Assembly (NCBI RefSeq): GCF_014302995.1
Contig: NZ_CP060295.1
Span: 62,001-126,000 of the forward strand
Source of the DNA: Variovorax sp. PAMC26660
GTDB taxonomy: Bacteria; Pseudomonadota; Gammaproteobacteria; Burkholderiales; Burkholderiaceae_C
Length of the DNA: 64,000 nt
Direction of reading: 5' to 3'
Part shown: positions 1 through 9,497 of the stretch, in pieces
Layout of the letters: each line of letters opens with the position of its first letter
Numbering within the stretch: the first letter of the stretch is position 1
The notes under the pieces: generated by a model
Databases searched by the model: none
Told to the model about the DNA's origin: nothing
What the model saw: only the letters and a program-made list of their open reading frames with translations
Position numbers and translations under genes: made by a program

Positions 1-766
1 CGTCCCAGCTGCCGGTCTTGGTGCCCGGCGCCGAATACTTGAACAGCTCGAGGTAGGTCTGGGTGGCCTTCAACGCGGCGGGCGAGTTGAAGACCGGCTT
101 GTCGCCCTCGAACCACTGGCCGCCATAGCCGCGGAAGAACGGCATCCAGCGCCACACGTTGGCGCCCGAGCCACGCTGGCCGCGCAACGCCACGCCGTAG
201 ACACCGTTGGCCGGGTCGTTGAGCTTCTTCGCAGCGGCGACGAATTCATCGAGCGTGGTCGGCGGCTTGACGCCGGCCTTCTCCAGCAGGTCCTTGCGAT
301 AGACCAGCAGGTCGCCACCGCCGGTGAGCGGCGCGAACCATACCTGCCCCGCGAAGGTCGCGACCTTCTGGCGGCCGGGGTCGAAGTCGGCGTAGTCGTA
401 GTCGGCCGGGTAGTACTTGGCGAGCGGCACGATCCACTTGGACTGCGCGAACAGCGGCACGTTGGCCTCGTCGACGTAGTACACGTTGTACTTGCCGACG
501 GTCGAGGCGTCGGCGCGGGTCTTGGTGCGGCGGTCGTTCTCGTTGAGGTTGTCGATGTTGAACGAGACGCCACTCAAGGTCTTGAACTCGTCCTTGTACT
601 TCTCGAGCAGGGTCAGCCCGTCACGGGGCTGCGACAGGACGCGCACGTCCTCCTTGCAGACCTGGGCTGGCGCCTGGGCCTGAGCCTGGGCGCTCCATGC
701 GGCCAGCATCGCCAGCAACAGCGCGCTCCCCGTGATCCGGTGCTTTGTGATTAGGTTCTTCGGCAT
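1..766 (-). CDS. Extracellular solute-binding protein of a sugar ABC transporter (family 1), 3' end outside window
   Basis: The first 255 codons are in the window; the gene runs off the left edge. An N-terminal signal peptide (hydrophobic core SALLLAMLAAWS, ending near AQAQA) is followed by a mature domain typical of family 1 sugar-binding proteins, with the stretches FAGQVWFAPLTGGGDLLVYRKDLLEKAG and PTTLDEFVAAAKKL seen in periplasmic carbohydrate receptors. It would capture a sugar or polyol in the periplasm for an ABC permease expected beyond the edge. The ATG at 766 was chosen because AAGGAG lies 9 bases upstream. The AraC gene just upstream in the same direction is the likely regulator. 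The exact sugar cannot be read from this fragment. Confidence 0.85.
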   Translation of the reverse strand, partial: MPKNLITKHRITGSALLLAMLAAWSAQAQAQAPAQVCKEDVRVLSQPRDGLTLLEKYKDEFKTLSGVSFNIDNLNENDRRTKTRADASTVGKYNVYYVDEANVPLFAQSKWIVPLAKYYPADYDYADFDPGRQKVATFAGQVWFAPLTGGGDLLVYRKDLLEKAGVKPPTTLDEFVAAAKKLNDPANGVYGVALRGQRGSGANVWRWMPFFRGYGGQWFEGDKPVFNSPAALKATQTYLELFKYSAPGTKTGSWD

Positions 767-941
767 CGCTTCGTCTCCTTTGAACCTGCTGTGGAATGCC
801 GGCAAATCGCGGCAGAAGCAGGAGGGATGAAGCGTAGGCAGCGCGGCGCCGGCACCGCGTACGAGCGGGCTGGCGCACTGGTATTTTCATGACCAGCCGG
901 CTCGGGGTTTTGCCGGGGGTCAGATCCGTATCAGGCCGGGC

Positions 942-1889
942 TCAGGCCGTGGCAAGCGGCGTGTGCTGCCGCGAGCGCAGGCCAAAGCGGTCCTGCGCCT
1001 GATGCCGGTAGGCCGAGGGTGTCATGCCCTTGAGCTGCAGAAAGCGCCGGTTGAAATTGGCCAGGTTCGAGAAGCCCACCTCGTAGCAGATGTCGCTCAC
1101 CAGCCGGTCGGACACCTGCAACATCTCGCAGGCCTTGGCGATGCGCAGGCGCGTGACGAAGTCGGTGAAGGTGGCGCCCATGTGCTTGTGGAAGTAGCGC
1201 GAGAAGCTGCTTTCGGCCATGTTGGCCACCGCGCACACGGCCGGCAGCGAGAGTTCTTCCGTCAGGTGCTGGTCGAGGTAGTCGAGCACGCGGCGCATGC
1301 GCGTGTTGGCGCTCGGGTCCTCGCCCGCTGGCTCGGCGGAGCTGGAGATCTGGCGCCAGTCGGGCCAGTTGGCCAGCTCGTGCAACAGGCTGATGAACTC
1401 CGCGAGCCGGGCCATGCCGTCTTGTGCCTGCACGCGGCGAAAGCGCTCGCGCACCAGGTCGCCGATGCCGAAGAACTCGACGCCCAGCCGGGCCCGGTCG
1501 AGCAGCGGCACCACCGCGTCCAGTTCGGAGAACAGGCCCACGCCCTTGCGCAGCGGCTCGTCGCGAAAGTGGATGACCATGCTGCGCTCGGCAATGCCTT
1601 CGGGCGGCACGTCGTGCGAGATCCAGGTGTGCGGCAGCCGTGCGCCCACCAACGCCACGTAGCCGGGCTCGAAGCGGCCGATATGGTTGCCGACGAAGGC
1701 ATCGCCGCTGCTGCGGTTGATGCACTGCAGCTCGTACTCGTCGTGGTAGTGCCAGCAATCGAAGGGCCAGGGCGCGCCGTGCTGCAGGCAGCGCACGGAG
1801 CCGCCGCCCGCCGGCTCGAAACCCAGCCTCGGGTCGCGCAGCAGCTCGTGTTCGAGCTCGGGTTTTCGTGCGGCGTGCTGTCTGCTCAT
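942..1889 (-). CDS. AraC family transcriptional regulator
   Basis: A 315-residue protein with an AraC-type layout: an N-terminal cupin-like sensing domain (about 30-150, with WHYHDEYEL) and a C-terminal double helix-turn-helix (about 210-300). The second HTH carries the family signature region VSDICYEVGFSNLANFNRRF followed by GMTPSAYR. It lies directly upstream of, and in the same orientation as, the sugar-binding protein gene with a 175-base gap, so it is likely the activator of that uptake operon. This pairing is inferred from position. pmbA ends 68 bases upstream of the start. Confidence 0.9.
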   Translation of the reverse strand: MSRQHAARKPELEHELLRDPRLGFEPAGGGSVRCLQHGAPWPFDCWHYHDEYELQCINRSSGDAFVGNHIGRFEPGYVALVGARLPHTWISHDVPPEGIAERSMVIHFRDEPLRKGVGLFSELDAVVPLLDRARLGVEFFGIGDLVRERFRRVQAQDGMARLAEFISLLHELANWPDWRQISSSAEPAGEDPSANTRMRRVLDYLDQHLTEELSLPAVCAVANMAESSFSRYFHKHMGATFTDFVTRLRIAKACEMLQVSDRLVSDICYEVGFSNLANFNRRFLQLKGMTPSAYRHQAQDRFGLRSRQHTPLATA

Positions 1890-1957
1890 CCTGAATGTCC
1901 CTGCCTTGAATGAAGCCGGGGTTCTTTCTGGTCAGCGCCGCGATGGGAGGCGCCGGC

Positions 1958-3328
1958 TCAGGCGCCAGCCACCTTCATGCGGTTCACCAGCACCGACCCC
2001 GTGGTCTTGGCGCCGAAAGTGTAGGCATCCGCGCCGACGGCTTCAATGCCCATCAGCATGTCCTTGAGGTTGCCGGCGATGGTGATCTCCTGCACCGGGA
2101 AGGCGATTCGGCCCTTCTCGACCCAGAAACCGCTGGCGCCGCGCGAGTAGTCGCCGGTCACGTAGTTCACGCCCTGCCCCATCAGTTCGATCACGAAAAG
2201 ACCCGTGCCGAGCTTGGCAAGCATGGCGTCGAGGTCGTCGGTGTGCTTCGTCAGGCGCGAGCTGAGCGTCAGGTTGTGCGAGCCGCCGGCATTGCCGGTG
2301 GTCTTCATGCCCAGCTTGCGGGCCGAATACGTGGAGAGAAAGTAGCCTTCGAGACGGCCGGCATCGACCACCTTGCGCGCCCGGGTGATCACGCCTTCGT
2401 CGTCGAAGGGCGAGCTGCCCTTGCCGCGCATGATGTGCGGGTCTTCGGCAATGTCGAGGTGCTTGGGCAGCACGGGCTTGCCCAGCGAATCGAGCAGAAA
2501 GGTGCTCTTGCGGTAGAGCGCTCCGCCGCTCACGGCCTGCACCAGCCCGCCCAGCAGGCCCACGGCCAGCGGCGACTCGAACAGCACCGGGCATTCGGTG
2601 GTCTTGATCTTGCGCGACTTCAGGCGGCTCAGCGCCCGTTCGGCGGCGTAGCGGCCCACGGCCTGCGGGCTGGCCAGTTCGTCGGCGGCGCGCATCGAGC
2701 TGTACCAGGCGTCGCGCTGCATGCCGTCGCCCTTGCCGGCGATGGGTGCCACCGAAATCGAGTGCCGCGAACTGGCATAGCCACCGCGAAAGCCGTGCGT
2801 ATGGGCGCTGAAGAAATGGCTTTGCTGGGCCGAGACGCCAGCGCCTTCGCTGTTGGTGATGCGCTTGTCGGTCGACAGGGCGGCCTCTTCGCACTCCAAT
2901 GCCAGTTCGGCGGCCTGCTCGCTCGTCACGTCCCAGGGGTGGAACAAGTCGAGTTCGGGGTGCTCCTTGGCGATGTCCGCCTCGTCCGGCAGGCCGCTCA
3001 CCGGGTCTTCGGCCGTGAAGCGGGCGATGTCGTAGGCCGCTGCCACGGTCTGCTTGATGGCGGCCTCGGAAAAGTCGGAGGTGCTGGCGTTGCCGCGGCG
3101 GTGGCCCACATAGACCGTGATGCCCAGCGATTTGTCGCGGTTGCGCTCGACGTTCTCGAGTTCGCCCTTGCGGACCGAGACGCTCAGGCCGCAGCCCTCG
3201 GAGGCCTCGGCCCCGGCGTCGGTCGCGCCCAGCTTCTTGGCATGCGCCAAGGCCGTGTCGACCAGGTTTTCGAAGAAGGAGCGGCTGTAGGCGAAGCCGG
3301 AATCGGCGCGCGAGGAGGATGTCGTCAT
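1958..3328 (-). CDS. pmbA: PmbA/TldE metalloprotease-associated protein
   Basis: A 456-residue protein matching PmbA (TldE), the partner of TldD in the TldD/TldE protease that acts on peptides such as microcin B17 precursor and CcdA in enterobacteria. Recognisable are the N-terminal GLSVSVRKGELENVERNRD stretch, GITVYVGHRRGNASTSDFS, and the C-terminal GNAGGSHNLTL and GASGFWVEKGRI blocks. The start at 3328 was chosen from the family start with GAGGA-like bases upstream; the frame stays open further upstream but that part overlaps the divergent darP gene. Divergent pmbA-darP arrangement is usual in proteobacteria. Confidence 0.95.
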   Translation of the reverse strand: MTTSSSRADSGFAYSRSFFENLVDTALAHAKKLGATDAGAEASEGCGLSVSVRKGELENVERNRDKSLGITVYVGHRRGNASTSDFSEAAIKQTVAAAYDIARFTAEDPVSGLPDEADIAKEHPELDLFHPWDVTSEQAAELALECEEAALSTDKRITNSEGAGVSAQQSHFFSAHTHGFRGGYASSRHSISVAPIAGKGDGMQRDAWYSSMRAADELASPQAVGRYAAERALSRLKSRKIKTTECPVLFESPLAVGLLGGLVQAVSGGALYRKSTFLLDSLGKPVLPKHLDIAEDPHIMRGKGSSPFDDEGVITRARKVVDAGRLEGYFLSTYSARKLGMKTTGNAGGSHNLTLSSRLTKHTDDLDAMLAKLGTGLFVIELMGQGVNYVTGDYSRGASGFWVEKGRIAFPVQEITIAGNLKDMLMGIEAVGADAYTFGAKTTGSVLVNRMKVAGA

Positions 3329-3424
3329 GTGGTGGCTATGATACTTGCGCCCCCTATTTCTCGTTTTCCCACTGTCTGTTGCGCACATTGCAACGCCGCA
3401 CGGTGCGGCCCAGAATCCAACTCC

Positions 3425-4081
3425 ATGTCCCGCAAACCCAAAAAAGGCTATTTCGTCCGTGGCCAGTTCGTTGCCGAAGGCAGCGAGCTCGACCTTGAAC
3501 TCAAGCGTGAGCTCAAGGGCACCGACGAATCCAGCCGCACCGACCTCAAGCGCGAAAGCGACGAACTGCAAAAGCTCGGCGAGGAACTGCTCGGCCTGCG
3601 CGCCGCCCTGTTCGACGCCCTCCCGCTGGGCGAAAAACTGGTCGACGCCGTCGCCGAGGCCAAGCGCATCACCAATTTCGAGGGCAAGCGCCGCCAGATG
3701 CAGTTCATCGGCAAGCTGATGCGCAAGCTCGACGAGCCCACGCTCGAGGCCGTCAAGCTCGCCCTGACCGAGCAGAACACCGTGCCGGCCGCCGAAGCCG
3801 CCGCGCTGCACGAGGCCGAACGCTGGCGCGACCGGCTGATTGCCGACGACGACGCGCTCGGCGGCTGGATCGAGACCCACCCGGCCACCGATTCCCAGCA
3901 ACTGCGCGCGCTGGTGCGCCAGGCCCGCAAGGACATGAAGACCGGCCCGGCCGGTGAAGCACCGCGCCAGGGCAAGGCCTACCGCGAGATCTTCCAGCTG
4001 GTGCGTGCGCAACTGGCGGTGCATGGCGGTGCCGACCATGCGGCAGCGGCGGCGGCGCAAGATCGCGAAGAAGACGCATGA
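3425..4081 (+). CDS. darP: Ribosome maturation/association protein DarP (YjgA, DUF615)
   Basis: A 218-residue acidic, helix-rich protein of the YjgA family, known to bind late 50S precursors and help large-subunit maturation. The N-terminal SRKPKKGYFVRG and KRESDELQKLGEELLGL, then EGKRRQMQFIGKLMRKLD and the C-terminal KAYREIFQLVRAQL are characteristic. The start ATG at 3425 is the family start; the frame remains open upstream only as antisense to pmbA. It is divergent from pmbA across a 96-base gap and followed by mogA after a gap occupied by an inverted repeat. Confidence 0.95.
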   Translation: MSRKPKKGYFVRGQFVAEGSELDLELKRELKGTDESSRTDLKRESDELQKLGEELLGLRAALFDALPLGEKLVDAVAEAKRITNFEGKRRQMQFIGKLMRKLDEPTLEAVKLALTEQNTVPAAEAAALHEAERWRDRLIADDDALGGWIETHPATDSQQLRALVRQARKDMKTGPAGEAPRQGKAYREIFQLVRAQLAVHGGADHAAAAAAQDREEDA

Positions 4082-4094
4082 CCCCCCTGTTTTT

Positions 4095-4207
4095 CTCCCT
4101 CCCCTCCCGGGGGAGGGCCGGGGTGGGGGCACGGCGGCCTCCGGTCATGCACGGCGCTTCATCGAAGGCCTGCCCCCATCCCAACCTTCCCCCGGAAGGG
4201 GAAGGAG
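4095..4207. repeat. Palindromic repeat element, copy A (about 113 bp)
   Basis: Two 37-base arms (4095-4131 and 4171-4207) are inverted copies of each other with about six differences, all of which would be tolerated as G-U pairs on one strand. Each arm also contains an internal CCC/GGG palindrome and ends in TGGGGGCA or its complement. A close relative lies at 56981-57092. The right arm contains GGAAGGGGAAGGAG, which serves as the Shine-Dalgarno region of mogA. Confidence 0.85.
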
Positions 4208-4214
4208 CAAGACC

Positions 4215-4802
4215 ATGAGCACTCCTGACCTTGTCCGCATCGGCATCGTCTCCATCAGCGACCGCGCATCGAGCGGCACCTACGAAGACAAGGGCCTGCC
4301 CGCGCTGAAGGAATGGCTGGGCCGGGCGCTGAAGAATCCGATCGAATTCGAGCCCCGCCTGATTCCCGACGAGGCCGCCGGCATCAGTGCCGCGCTGATC
4401 GAGCTGGTCGACGCCGGCTGCTCGCTGGTGCTCACCACCGGCGGCACCGGCCCGGCCCTGCGTGACGTGACGCCCGAAGCCACGCTGGCCGTCGCCCACA
4501 AGGAAATGCCGGGTTTCGGCGAGCAGATGCGCCAGATCAGCCTGCGCTTCGTGCCGACCGCGATCCTGTCGCGCCAAGTGGCGGTGATCCGCGGCAAGAG
4601 CCTCATCATCAACCTGCCGGGGCAGCCGAAGTCGATTGCGGAAACACTCGAAGGGCTGAAGGATGCGGATGGCACGCAGCTCGTGCCGGGCATCTTCGCG
4701 GCGGTGCCCTATTGCATCGACCTGATCGGCGGGCCGTACCTGGAGACCGACGATTCGGTCTGCAAGGCCTTCAGGCCCAAGTCGGCCATTCGCCCACGCT
4801 GA
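4215..4802 (+). CDS. mogA: Molybdopterin adenylyltransferase MogA
   Basis: A 195-residue protein close to E. coli MogA along its whole length: VSISDRASSGTYEDKG at the N-terminus, the nucleotide-binding LTTGGTGPALRDVTPEAT block, EMPGFGEQMRQISL, and LINLPGQPKSIAETLEG. It adenylylates molybdopterin before molybdenum insertion. The ATG at 4215 is the family start and has GAAGGAG nearby, provided by the right arm of the preceding repeat. It follows darP on the same strand, but the hairpin repeat between them may limit readthrough. Confidence 0.96.
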   Translation: MSTPDLVRIGIVSISDRASSGTYEDKGLPALKEWLGRALKNPIEFEPRLIPDEAAGISAALIELVDAGCSLVLTTGGTGPALRDVTPEATLAVAHKEMPGFGEQMRQISLRFVPTAILSRQVAVIRGKSLIINLPGQPKSIAETLEGLKDADGTQLVPGIFAAVPYCIDLIGGPYLETDDSVCKAFRPKSAIRPR

Positions 4803-4850
4803 AACTGGCTTTCCCGACGAAGACGGGGCAACGCCCCCTTCCTCATTTCT

Positions 4851-5228
4851 TCATGGCGCTGAAGCGCTCCTGGCCTCGACATCCTTCAGGCAGGCATTGA
4901 TTGCCGCGTTCGATGTCTGCTCATAGCAATGCGCGGCGGCCACCCGCACAGCCTTCTGCTGCACGCGGCGCGCTTCCGCACTGTCGATCTGGTAGTTCAT
5001 GAGCCACTTCATGGCGAATGCCAGGACGATGCCCAGGCCGATGGCCGCGCCGACCAGCGTCGATCGCCAGGTTCGGGTGCGGGGAGCACGAGGCGCGGGC
5101 GCGGCATCTGCTGCATCGAACAAGGCCATCGGCGGCTGCGAAGCCGAGCCGCCATGGACCCTTCGGCGCTGTTGAGTCGGCGCCTCCGTCCTGCGCGCCC
5201 CGGTTGACGATTTGTTGTAGTTGCCCAT
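4851..5228 (-). CDS. Small membrane protein of unknown function
   Basis: A 125-residue protein I do not recognise. A basic, low-complexity N-terminal half (about 1-60) precedes one hydrophobic segment (about 62-82, TLVGAAIGLGIVLAFAMKWL), then a short helix-like tail with two cysteines (AHCYEQTSNAAINACLKD). It is probably a single-pass inner membrane protein. The start at 5228 (MGNYNK) is uncertain, since none of the in-frame starts up to 5348 has a strong ribosome binding site. It converges with mogA and lies downstream of czcD on the same strand, with 145 bases between them. Confidence 0.55.
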   Translation of the reverse strand: MGNYNKSSTGARRTEAPTQQRRRVHGGSASQPPMALFDAADAAPAPRAPRTRTWRSTLVGAAIGLGIVLAFAMKWLMNYQIDSAEARRVQQKAVRVAAAHCYEQTSNAAINACLKDVEARSASAP

Positions 5229-5373
5229 CGATCTGTCGTTGTGAATCGGGCCGCCAGCCAGTTGCATAGCGAGGCATGCCCTCTTCAAACGCAGATTCAT
5301 GCGTCTTGCGGAAGATCGCGGCCCACCGGATTCTCGCCGCAGAAGCAAGTGATGGATGCAGTCAGGCGCTCAC

Positions 5374-6285
5374 TCAGGCCAGCGCCGGCCCGAAGCCGTG
5401 GCTGTCCACCGCCTGCTCGCAAGGCACACGCTCGACCTGCACGGTCGAATGGTGGATGTCGAACTTCTCGGCCAGCAGAGCGCGCAGTTGCAGCATGAGC
5501 TGCGCCATGTCGCCCACTTCGGGCGTGCACACCACATGCACGCTCAGGCTCACCTTGCCGCTGGACAGCGCCCACACGTGCAGGTCATGCAGGCTCGCCA
5601 CGCCCGCACTGCCAGCCAATGCGCGTTCGACCTCGGGCAGGTCCACATCGTCGGGCACGCCTTCGAGCAGCACGTTCAGGCTTTCGCGCAGCAGCCGCCA
5701 CGTGCGCGGCAACACCCACAGGCCGATGGCCACGGCGATCACCGAATCGACCCAGGCCCAGCCTGTGAAGCGGATCACCAGCGCGCCGACGATCACGCCG
5801 ACCGAGCCCAGCATGTCGGCCCACACCTCGAGGTAGGCGCCCTTCACGTTGAGGCTCTTGTCCTTGCCGGACGCCAGCAGCCGCATGCCGATGAGGTTGA
5901 CGACGAGCCCGCCGGTGGCCACCAGCAGCATCATGGTCGACTGGATTTCCGCCGGCGCCGAGATGCGCCGGTAGGCCTCGTACAGCACGTAGATCGCCAC
6001 GAAAAACAGCAGCACTGCATTGAGCACGGCAGCAAGGATCTCGAAGCGGTAGTAGCCGAAGGTGCGCCGCTTGTCGGCCGGCCGCTTGCCGATCCAGATG
6101 GCCGCCAGCGAGATCGCCAGCGCCACGGTGTCGGTGAACATGTGGGCCGCGTCGGACAGCAGCGCCAGGCTGCCCGAGACCACCCCGCCGACCACCTCCG
6201 CCACGAGGTAGATCGAGGTCAGCAGCAGCGCCCAGCGCAGCGCCTTTTCATTGCCACCGACGGCGTGTGAATGCTCATGTGCCAT
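5374..6285 (-). CDS. czcD: Cation diffusion facilitator CzcD (Zn/Co/Cd efflux)
   Basis: A 303-residue CDF transporter with a His-containing N-terminus (MAHEHSHAV), six predicted membrane segments, the TM2 metal site LLSDAAHMFTD, the TM5 region EVWADMLGSVGV, and a C-terminal cytoplasmic ferredoxin-like domain with HDLHVWALSSGKVSLSVHV. It exports divalent cations from the cytoplasm in exchange for protons. Its start overlaps the end of czcA by 11 bases, so it is the last gene of the czcICBAD operon. In Cupriavidus, CzcD also dampens czc induction by lowering cytoplasmic metal; that role here is inferred. Confidence 0.93.
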   Translation of the reverse strand: MAHEHSHAVGGNEKALRWALLLTSIYLVAEVVGGVVSGSLALLSDAAHMFTDTVALAISLAAIWIGKRPADKRRTFGYYRFEILAAVLNAVLLFFVAIYVLYEAYRRISAPAEIQSTMMLLVATGGLVVNLIGMRLLASGKDKSLNVKGAYLEVWADMLGSVGVIVGALVIRFTGWAWVDSVIAVAIGLWVLPRTWRLLRESLNVLLEGVPDDVDLPEVERALAGSAGVASLHDLHVWALSSGKVSLSVHVVCTPEVGDMAQLMLQLRALLAEKFDIHHSTVQVERVPCEQAVDSHGFGPALA

Positions 6286-9200
6286 GGGAACCTCGCAGTG
6301 AAGGATCGAGTGGCGCGCCGTGGCTCTGCTCTTGCCCTGCTTGCTCCTCCACTTCGTCTTCGTCGCGCCGGTGCGCAATGCGGTAGAGCAATGGAAGCAC
6401 CAGCAGCGTCAGCGCGGTCGACGAGAGGATACCGCCGATCACCACCGTGGCCAGCGGCCGCTGCACTTCGGCGCCCGTGCCGGTGGCAATGGCCATCGGC
6501 ACGAAGCCCAGCGATGCAACCAGCGCAGTCATCAGCACGGGCCGCAGGCGAGTGAGCGCGCCTTCGCGGATGGCTTCGTCGAGCGGCAGCCCGCCTTCGC
6601 GCAGGTTGCGGATGAACGAGATCATCACCAACCCGTTGAGCACGGCCACGCCCGAAAGCGCGATGAAGCCCACCGCCGCCGAGATCGACAGCGGAATGTC
6701 GCGCAGCCACAGCGCCACGATGCCGCCGGTGAGCGCGAACGGAATGCCGGTGAACACCAGGAGGCCATCCTTCAGGTTGCCGAACATCGCGAACAGCAGC
6801 GTGAACACCAGCAGCAGCGACACCGGCACCACCACCTGCAGGCGCTGCGTGGCCGAAGCCAGGTTTTCGTACTGGCCGCCCCACACGGTCCAGTAGCCGG
6901 TGGGAATGGTCACCTTGCGCATCGCCTCTTCGGCCTCGGCCACGAAGGAGCCGAGGTCGCGGCCGCGCACGTTCGCGCTCACCACGATGCGGCGCTTGCC
7001 GTTCTCGCGGCTCACCTGGTTGGGACCTGGTGCCAGCTCCAGCGTGGCGACCTCGCCCAGCGGAATGAAGCTGGTGCGCAGCCCTTCCGCGCCCGCCCCC
7101 TTGGGCAAGGCCACCGGCAGGCGCTTGATGGCCTCCAGGTCGGTGCGCAGGTTCTCGGGCAGGCGCACGATGATGTCGAAGCGCCGGTCGCCGTCGAACA
7201 GCGTGCCGGACTCGCGCCCACCGACCGCGATGGAGATGGCGTCCTGCACGTCGCCCACATTGAGGCCGTAGCGCGCGGTCTTGCTGCGGTCGATGTTCAC
7301 GGTGAGCATCGGCAGCCCGGTGGTCTGCTCGACCTTCACTTCGGCCGCGCCGGCGATCTTGCCCAGCACGCCCGACACCTCGGCTGCGGTCTTGTTGAGC
7401 ACGTCCATGTCGTCGCCGAAGATCTTCACGGCCACGTCGCTGCGCACGCCCGAGATCAGTTCGTTGAAGCGCAGTTGAATGGGCTGCGAGAACTCGTAGT
7501 TGTTGCCCGGCAGCTTCTCTACTTCTTCCTGCACCGCAGCCAGGATCTCGGCGCGCGTGCGGCGCGGCTTGGGCCATTCGCTCTCGGGCTTGAGCATGAT
7601 GTAGCCGTCGGAGATATTCGGCGGCATCGGGTCCGACGCAATCTCTGCCGTGCCGGTGCGCGCGAACACGCGTTCGATCTCCGGAAACTTTTCTTTCAGC
7701 GTGCGTTCGAGCTGCTTTTGCATCTCGACCGACTGCGTGAGGCTGGTGCCCGGAATGCGCAGCGCCTGAATGGCGAAGTCGCCCTCGCTCAGGCTGGGCA
7801 CGAACTCCGTGCCCAGGCGCGTGGCCAGCAGACCCGACAGCAGCACCGCCACCACGGCCGTGGTGATGACCAGCGGCTTGGCATTCATCACACGCGCCAG
7901 CAGCGGCTCGTAGCCACGCTTGGCCCACTGCATCAGGCGGTTTTCTTTCTCGTCGACCTTGTTGCCGATGAACAGCGCCACGGCCGCGGGAATGAAGGTG
8001 ATCGACAGGATCATCGCGCCCAGCAGCGCAATCACCACGGTGAAGGCCATCGGGTGGAACAGCTTGCCCTCCACACCGGTGAGCGCAAAGATCGGCAGGT
8101 ACACGATCATGATGATCAACTGGCCGAACAGCAGCGGACGCCGCGCCTCCTGCGAGGCCGCGAACACTTCATGAAAGCGCTCGCTGCGCGTGAGCGGCCT
8201 GCCGTGCTTGGCCTGCGCATGGGCCAGCCGTCGCACGCAGTTCTCCACGATCACCACCGCCCCGTCGATGATGATGCCGAAGTCCAGCGCGCCCAGGCTC
8301 ATGAGGTTGGCGCTGATCTTCTGGTTCACCATGCCGGTGAAGGTGAAGAGCATCGACAGCGGAATCACCAGCGCGGTGATCAGCGCGGCGCGGATATTGC
8401 CGAGGAACAGGAACAGGATTGCGATGACCAGCACCGCGCCCTCGAACAGGTTCTTCTTCACCGTGGCGATGGCCTTGTCGACCAGCACCGTGCGGTCGTA
8501 CACCGTCACGGCCTTCACGCCGGCAGGCAGCGTGCGGTTGATCTCCTGCATCTTCTTGTCGACCGCCTGCGACACGGTGCGGCTGTTCTCGCCGATCAGC
8601 ATGAACACGGTGCCCAGCACCACTTCGCGGCCGTTGTCGGTGGCGGCGCCGGTGCGCAGCTCCTTGCCGATGCCGACCTCGGCCACGTCCTGCACGCGCA
8701 GCGGCACGCCGCCCGCGTTGCCCAGGATCACGTTGCCGATGTCTTCCACCGACTTGACCTGCCCCGGCGCGCGGATCAGGTACTGCTCGCCGCGCTTTTC
8801 GATGTAGCCCGCGCCCACGTTGGCGTTGTTGCGCTCCAGCGCGGTCACCAGATCGGTCATGGTGAGGCCGTGAGCCAGCAGCTTCGCGGGGTCGGGTGCG
8901 ATCTGGAATTCCTTGGCATAGCCGCCGATGGAGTTGATCTCGGTCACGCCCGTCACGTTGCGCAGTTGCGGCTTGATGATCCAGTCCTGGATCTCGCGCA
9001 GGTCGGTCGAGGTGTAAGCCTTGCCGTCGGCCTTCTTCGCGCCCTCCTCGGCCTCGACGGTCCAGAGGTAGATCTCGCCCAGGCCGGTGGAGATGGGCCC
9101 GATCACCGGCGACACGCCCTTGGGCATCTTCTCGCGCGCCGACTGGATGCGCTCGTTGACGAGCTGCCGCGCGAAGTAGATGTCGGTGCCGTCCGCGAAG

Positions 9201-9487
9201 ATCACGGTCACTTGCGACAGGCCGTAGCGCGACAGCGAACGCGTCTGCTGCAGGCCGGGCAGGCCCGCCATGACGGTTTCGATGGGATAGGTCACGCGCT
9301 GCTCCGCCTCCAGCGGCGAGTAGCCGGGCGCGGCGGTGTTGATCTGCACCTGCACGTTGGTGATGTCGGGCACGGCATCGATCGGCAGCTTCTGGTAGCT
9401 GAAGACACCGAGCGCGGCCATGCCGAGCACGGCCAGCAGGATCAGCCAGCGCTGCTCTATCGAGAAGCGGATGATTCGTTCGAACAT
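6275..9487 (-). CDS. czcA: Heavy-metal efflux RND pump CzcA
   Basis: A 1070-residue HME-RND transporter, the usual length. It has the N-terminal TM1 (about 13-33), a first periplasmic loop with LEAEQRVTYPIETVMAGLPG, and the TM4 signature DFGIIIDGAVVIVEN (about 400-415) whose two Asp and Glu mark the divalent-cation (Zn/Co/Cd) class rather than the Cu/Ag class. A second large loop and six C-terminal TMs follow. It takes metal from periplasm or cytoplasm and drives it out through CzcB and CzcC by proton antiport. GAGGA precedes the ATG; the gap to czcB is 10 bases. Confidence 0.96.
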   Translation of the reverse strand: MFERIIRFSIEQRWLILLAVLGMAALGVFSYQKLPIDAVPDITNVQVQINTAAPGYSPLEAEQRVTYPIETVMAGLPGLQQTRSLSRYGLSQVTVIFADGTDIYFARQLVNERIQSAREKMPKGVSPVIGPISTGLGEIYLWTVEAEEGAKKADGKAYTSTDLREIQDWIIKPQLRNVTGVTEINSIGGYAKEFQIAPDPAKLLAHGLTMTDLVTALERNNANVGAGYIEKRGEQYLIRAPGQVKSVEDIGNVILGNAGGVPLRVQDVAEVGIGKELRTGAATDNGREVVLGTVFMLIGENSRTVSQAVDKKMQEINRTLPAGVKAVTVYDRTVLVDKAIATVKKNLFEGAVLVIAILFLFLGNIRAALITALVIPLSMLFTFTGMVNQKISANLMSLGALDFGIIIDGAVVIVENCVRRLAHAQAKHGRPLTRSERFHEVFAASQEARRPLLFGQLIIMIVYLPIFALTGVEGKLFHPMAFTVVIALLGAMILSITFIPAAVALFIGNKVDEKENRLMQWAKRGYEPLLARVMNAKPLVITTAVVAVLLSGLLATRLGTEFVPSLSEGDFAIQALRIPGTSLTQSVEMQKQLERTLKEKFPEIERVFARTGTAEIASDPMPPNISDGYIMLKPESEWPKPRRTRAEILAAVQEEVEKLPGNNYEFSQPIQLRFNELISGVRSDVAVKIFGDDMDVLNKTAAEVSGVLGKIAGAAEVKVEQTTGLPMLTVNIDRSKTARYGLNVGDVQDAISIAVGGRESGTLFDGDRRFDIIVRLPENLRTDLEAIKRLPVALPKGAGAEGLRTSFIPLGEVATLELAPGPNQVSRENGKRRIVVSANVRGRDLGSFVAEAEEAMRKVTIPTGYWTVWGGQYENLASATQRLQVVVPVSLLLVFTLLFAMFGNLKDGLLVFTGIPFALTGGIVALWLRDIPLSISAAVGFIALSGVAVLNGLVMISFIRNLREGGLPLDEAIREGALTRLRPVLMTALVASLGFVPMAIATGTGAEVQRPLATVVIGGILSSTALTLLVLPLLYRIAHRRDEDEVEEQAGQEQSHGAPLDPSLRGSHGT

Positions 9488-9497
9488 GCGGGCGTCC

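Noticed and set aside
1910..3424. Long upstream in-frame extension of darP
   Set aside because: It lies entirely antisense to pmbA and matches nothing; the family start for darP is at 3425.
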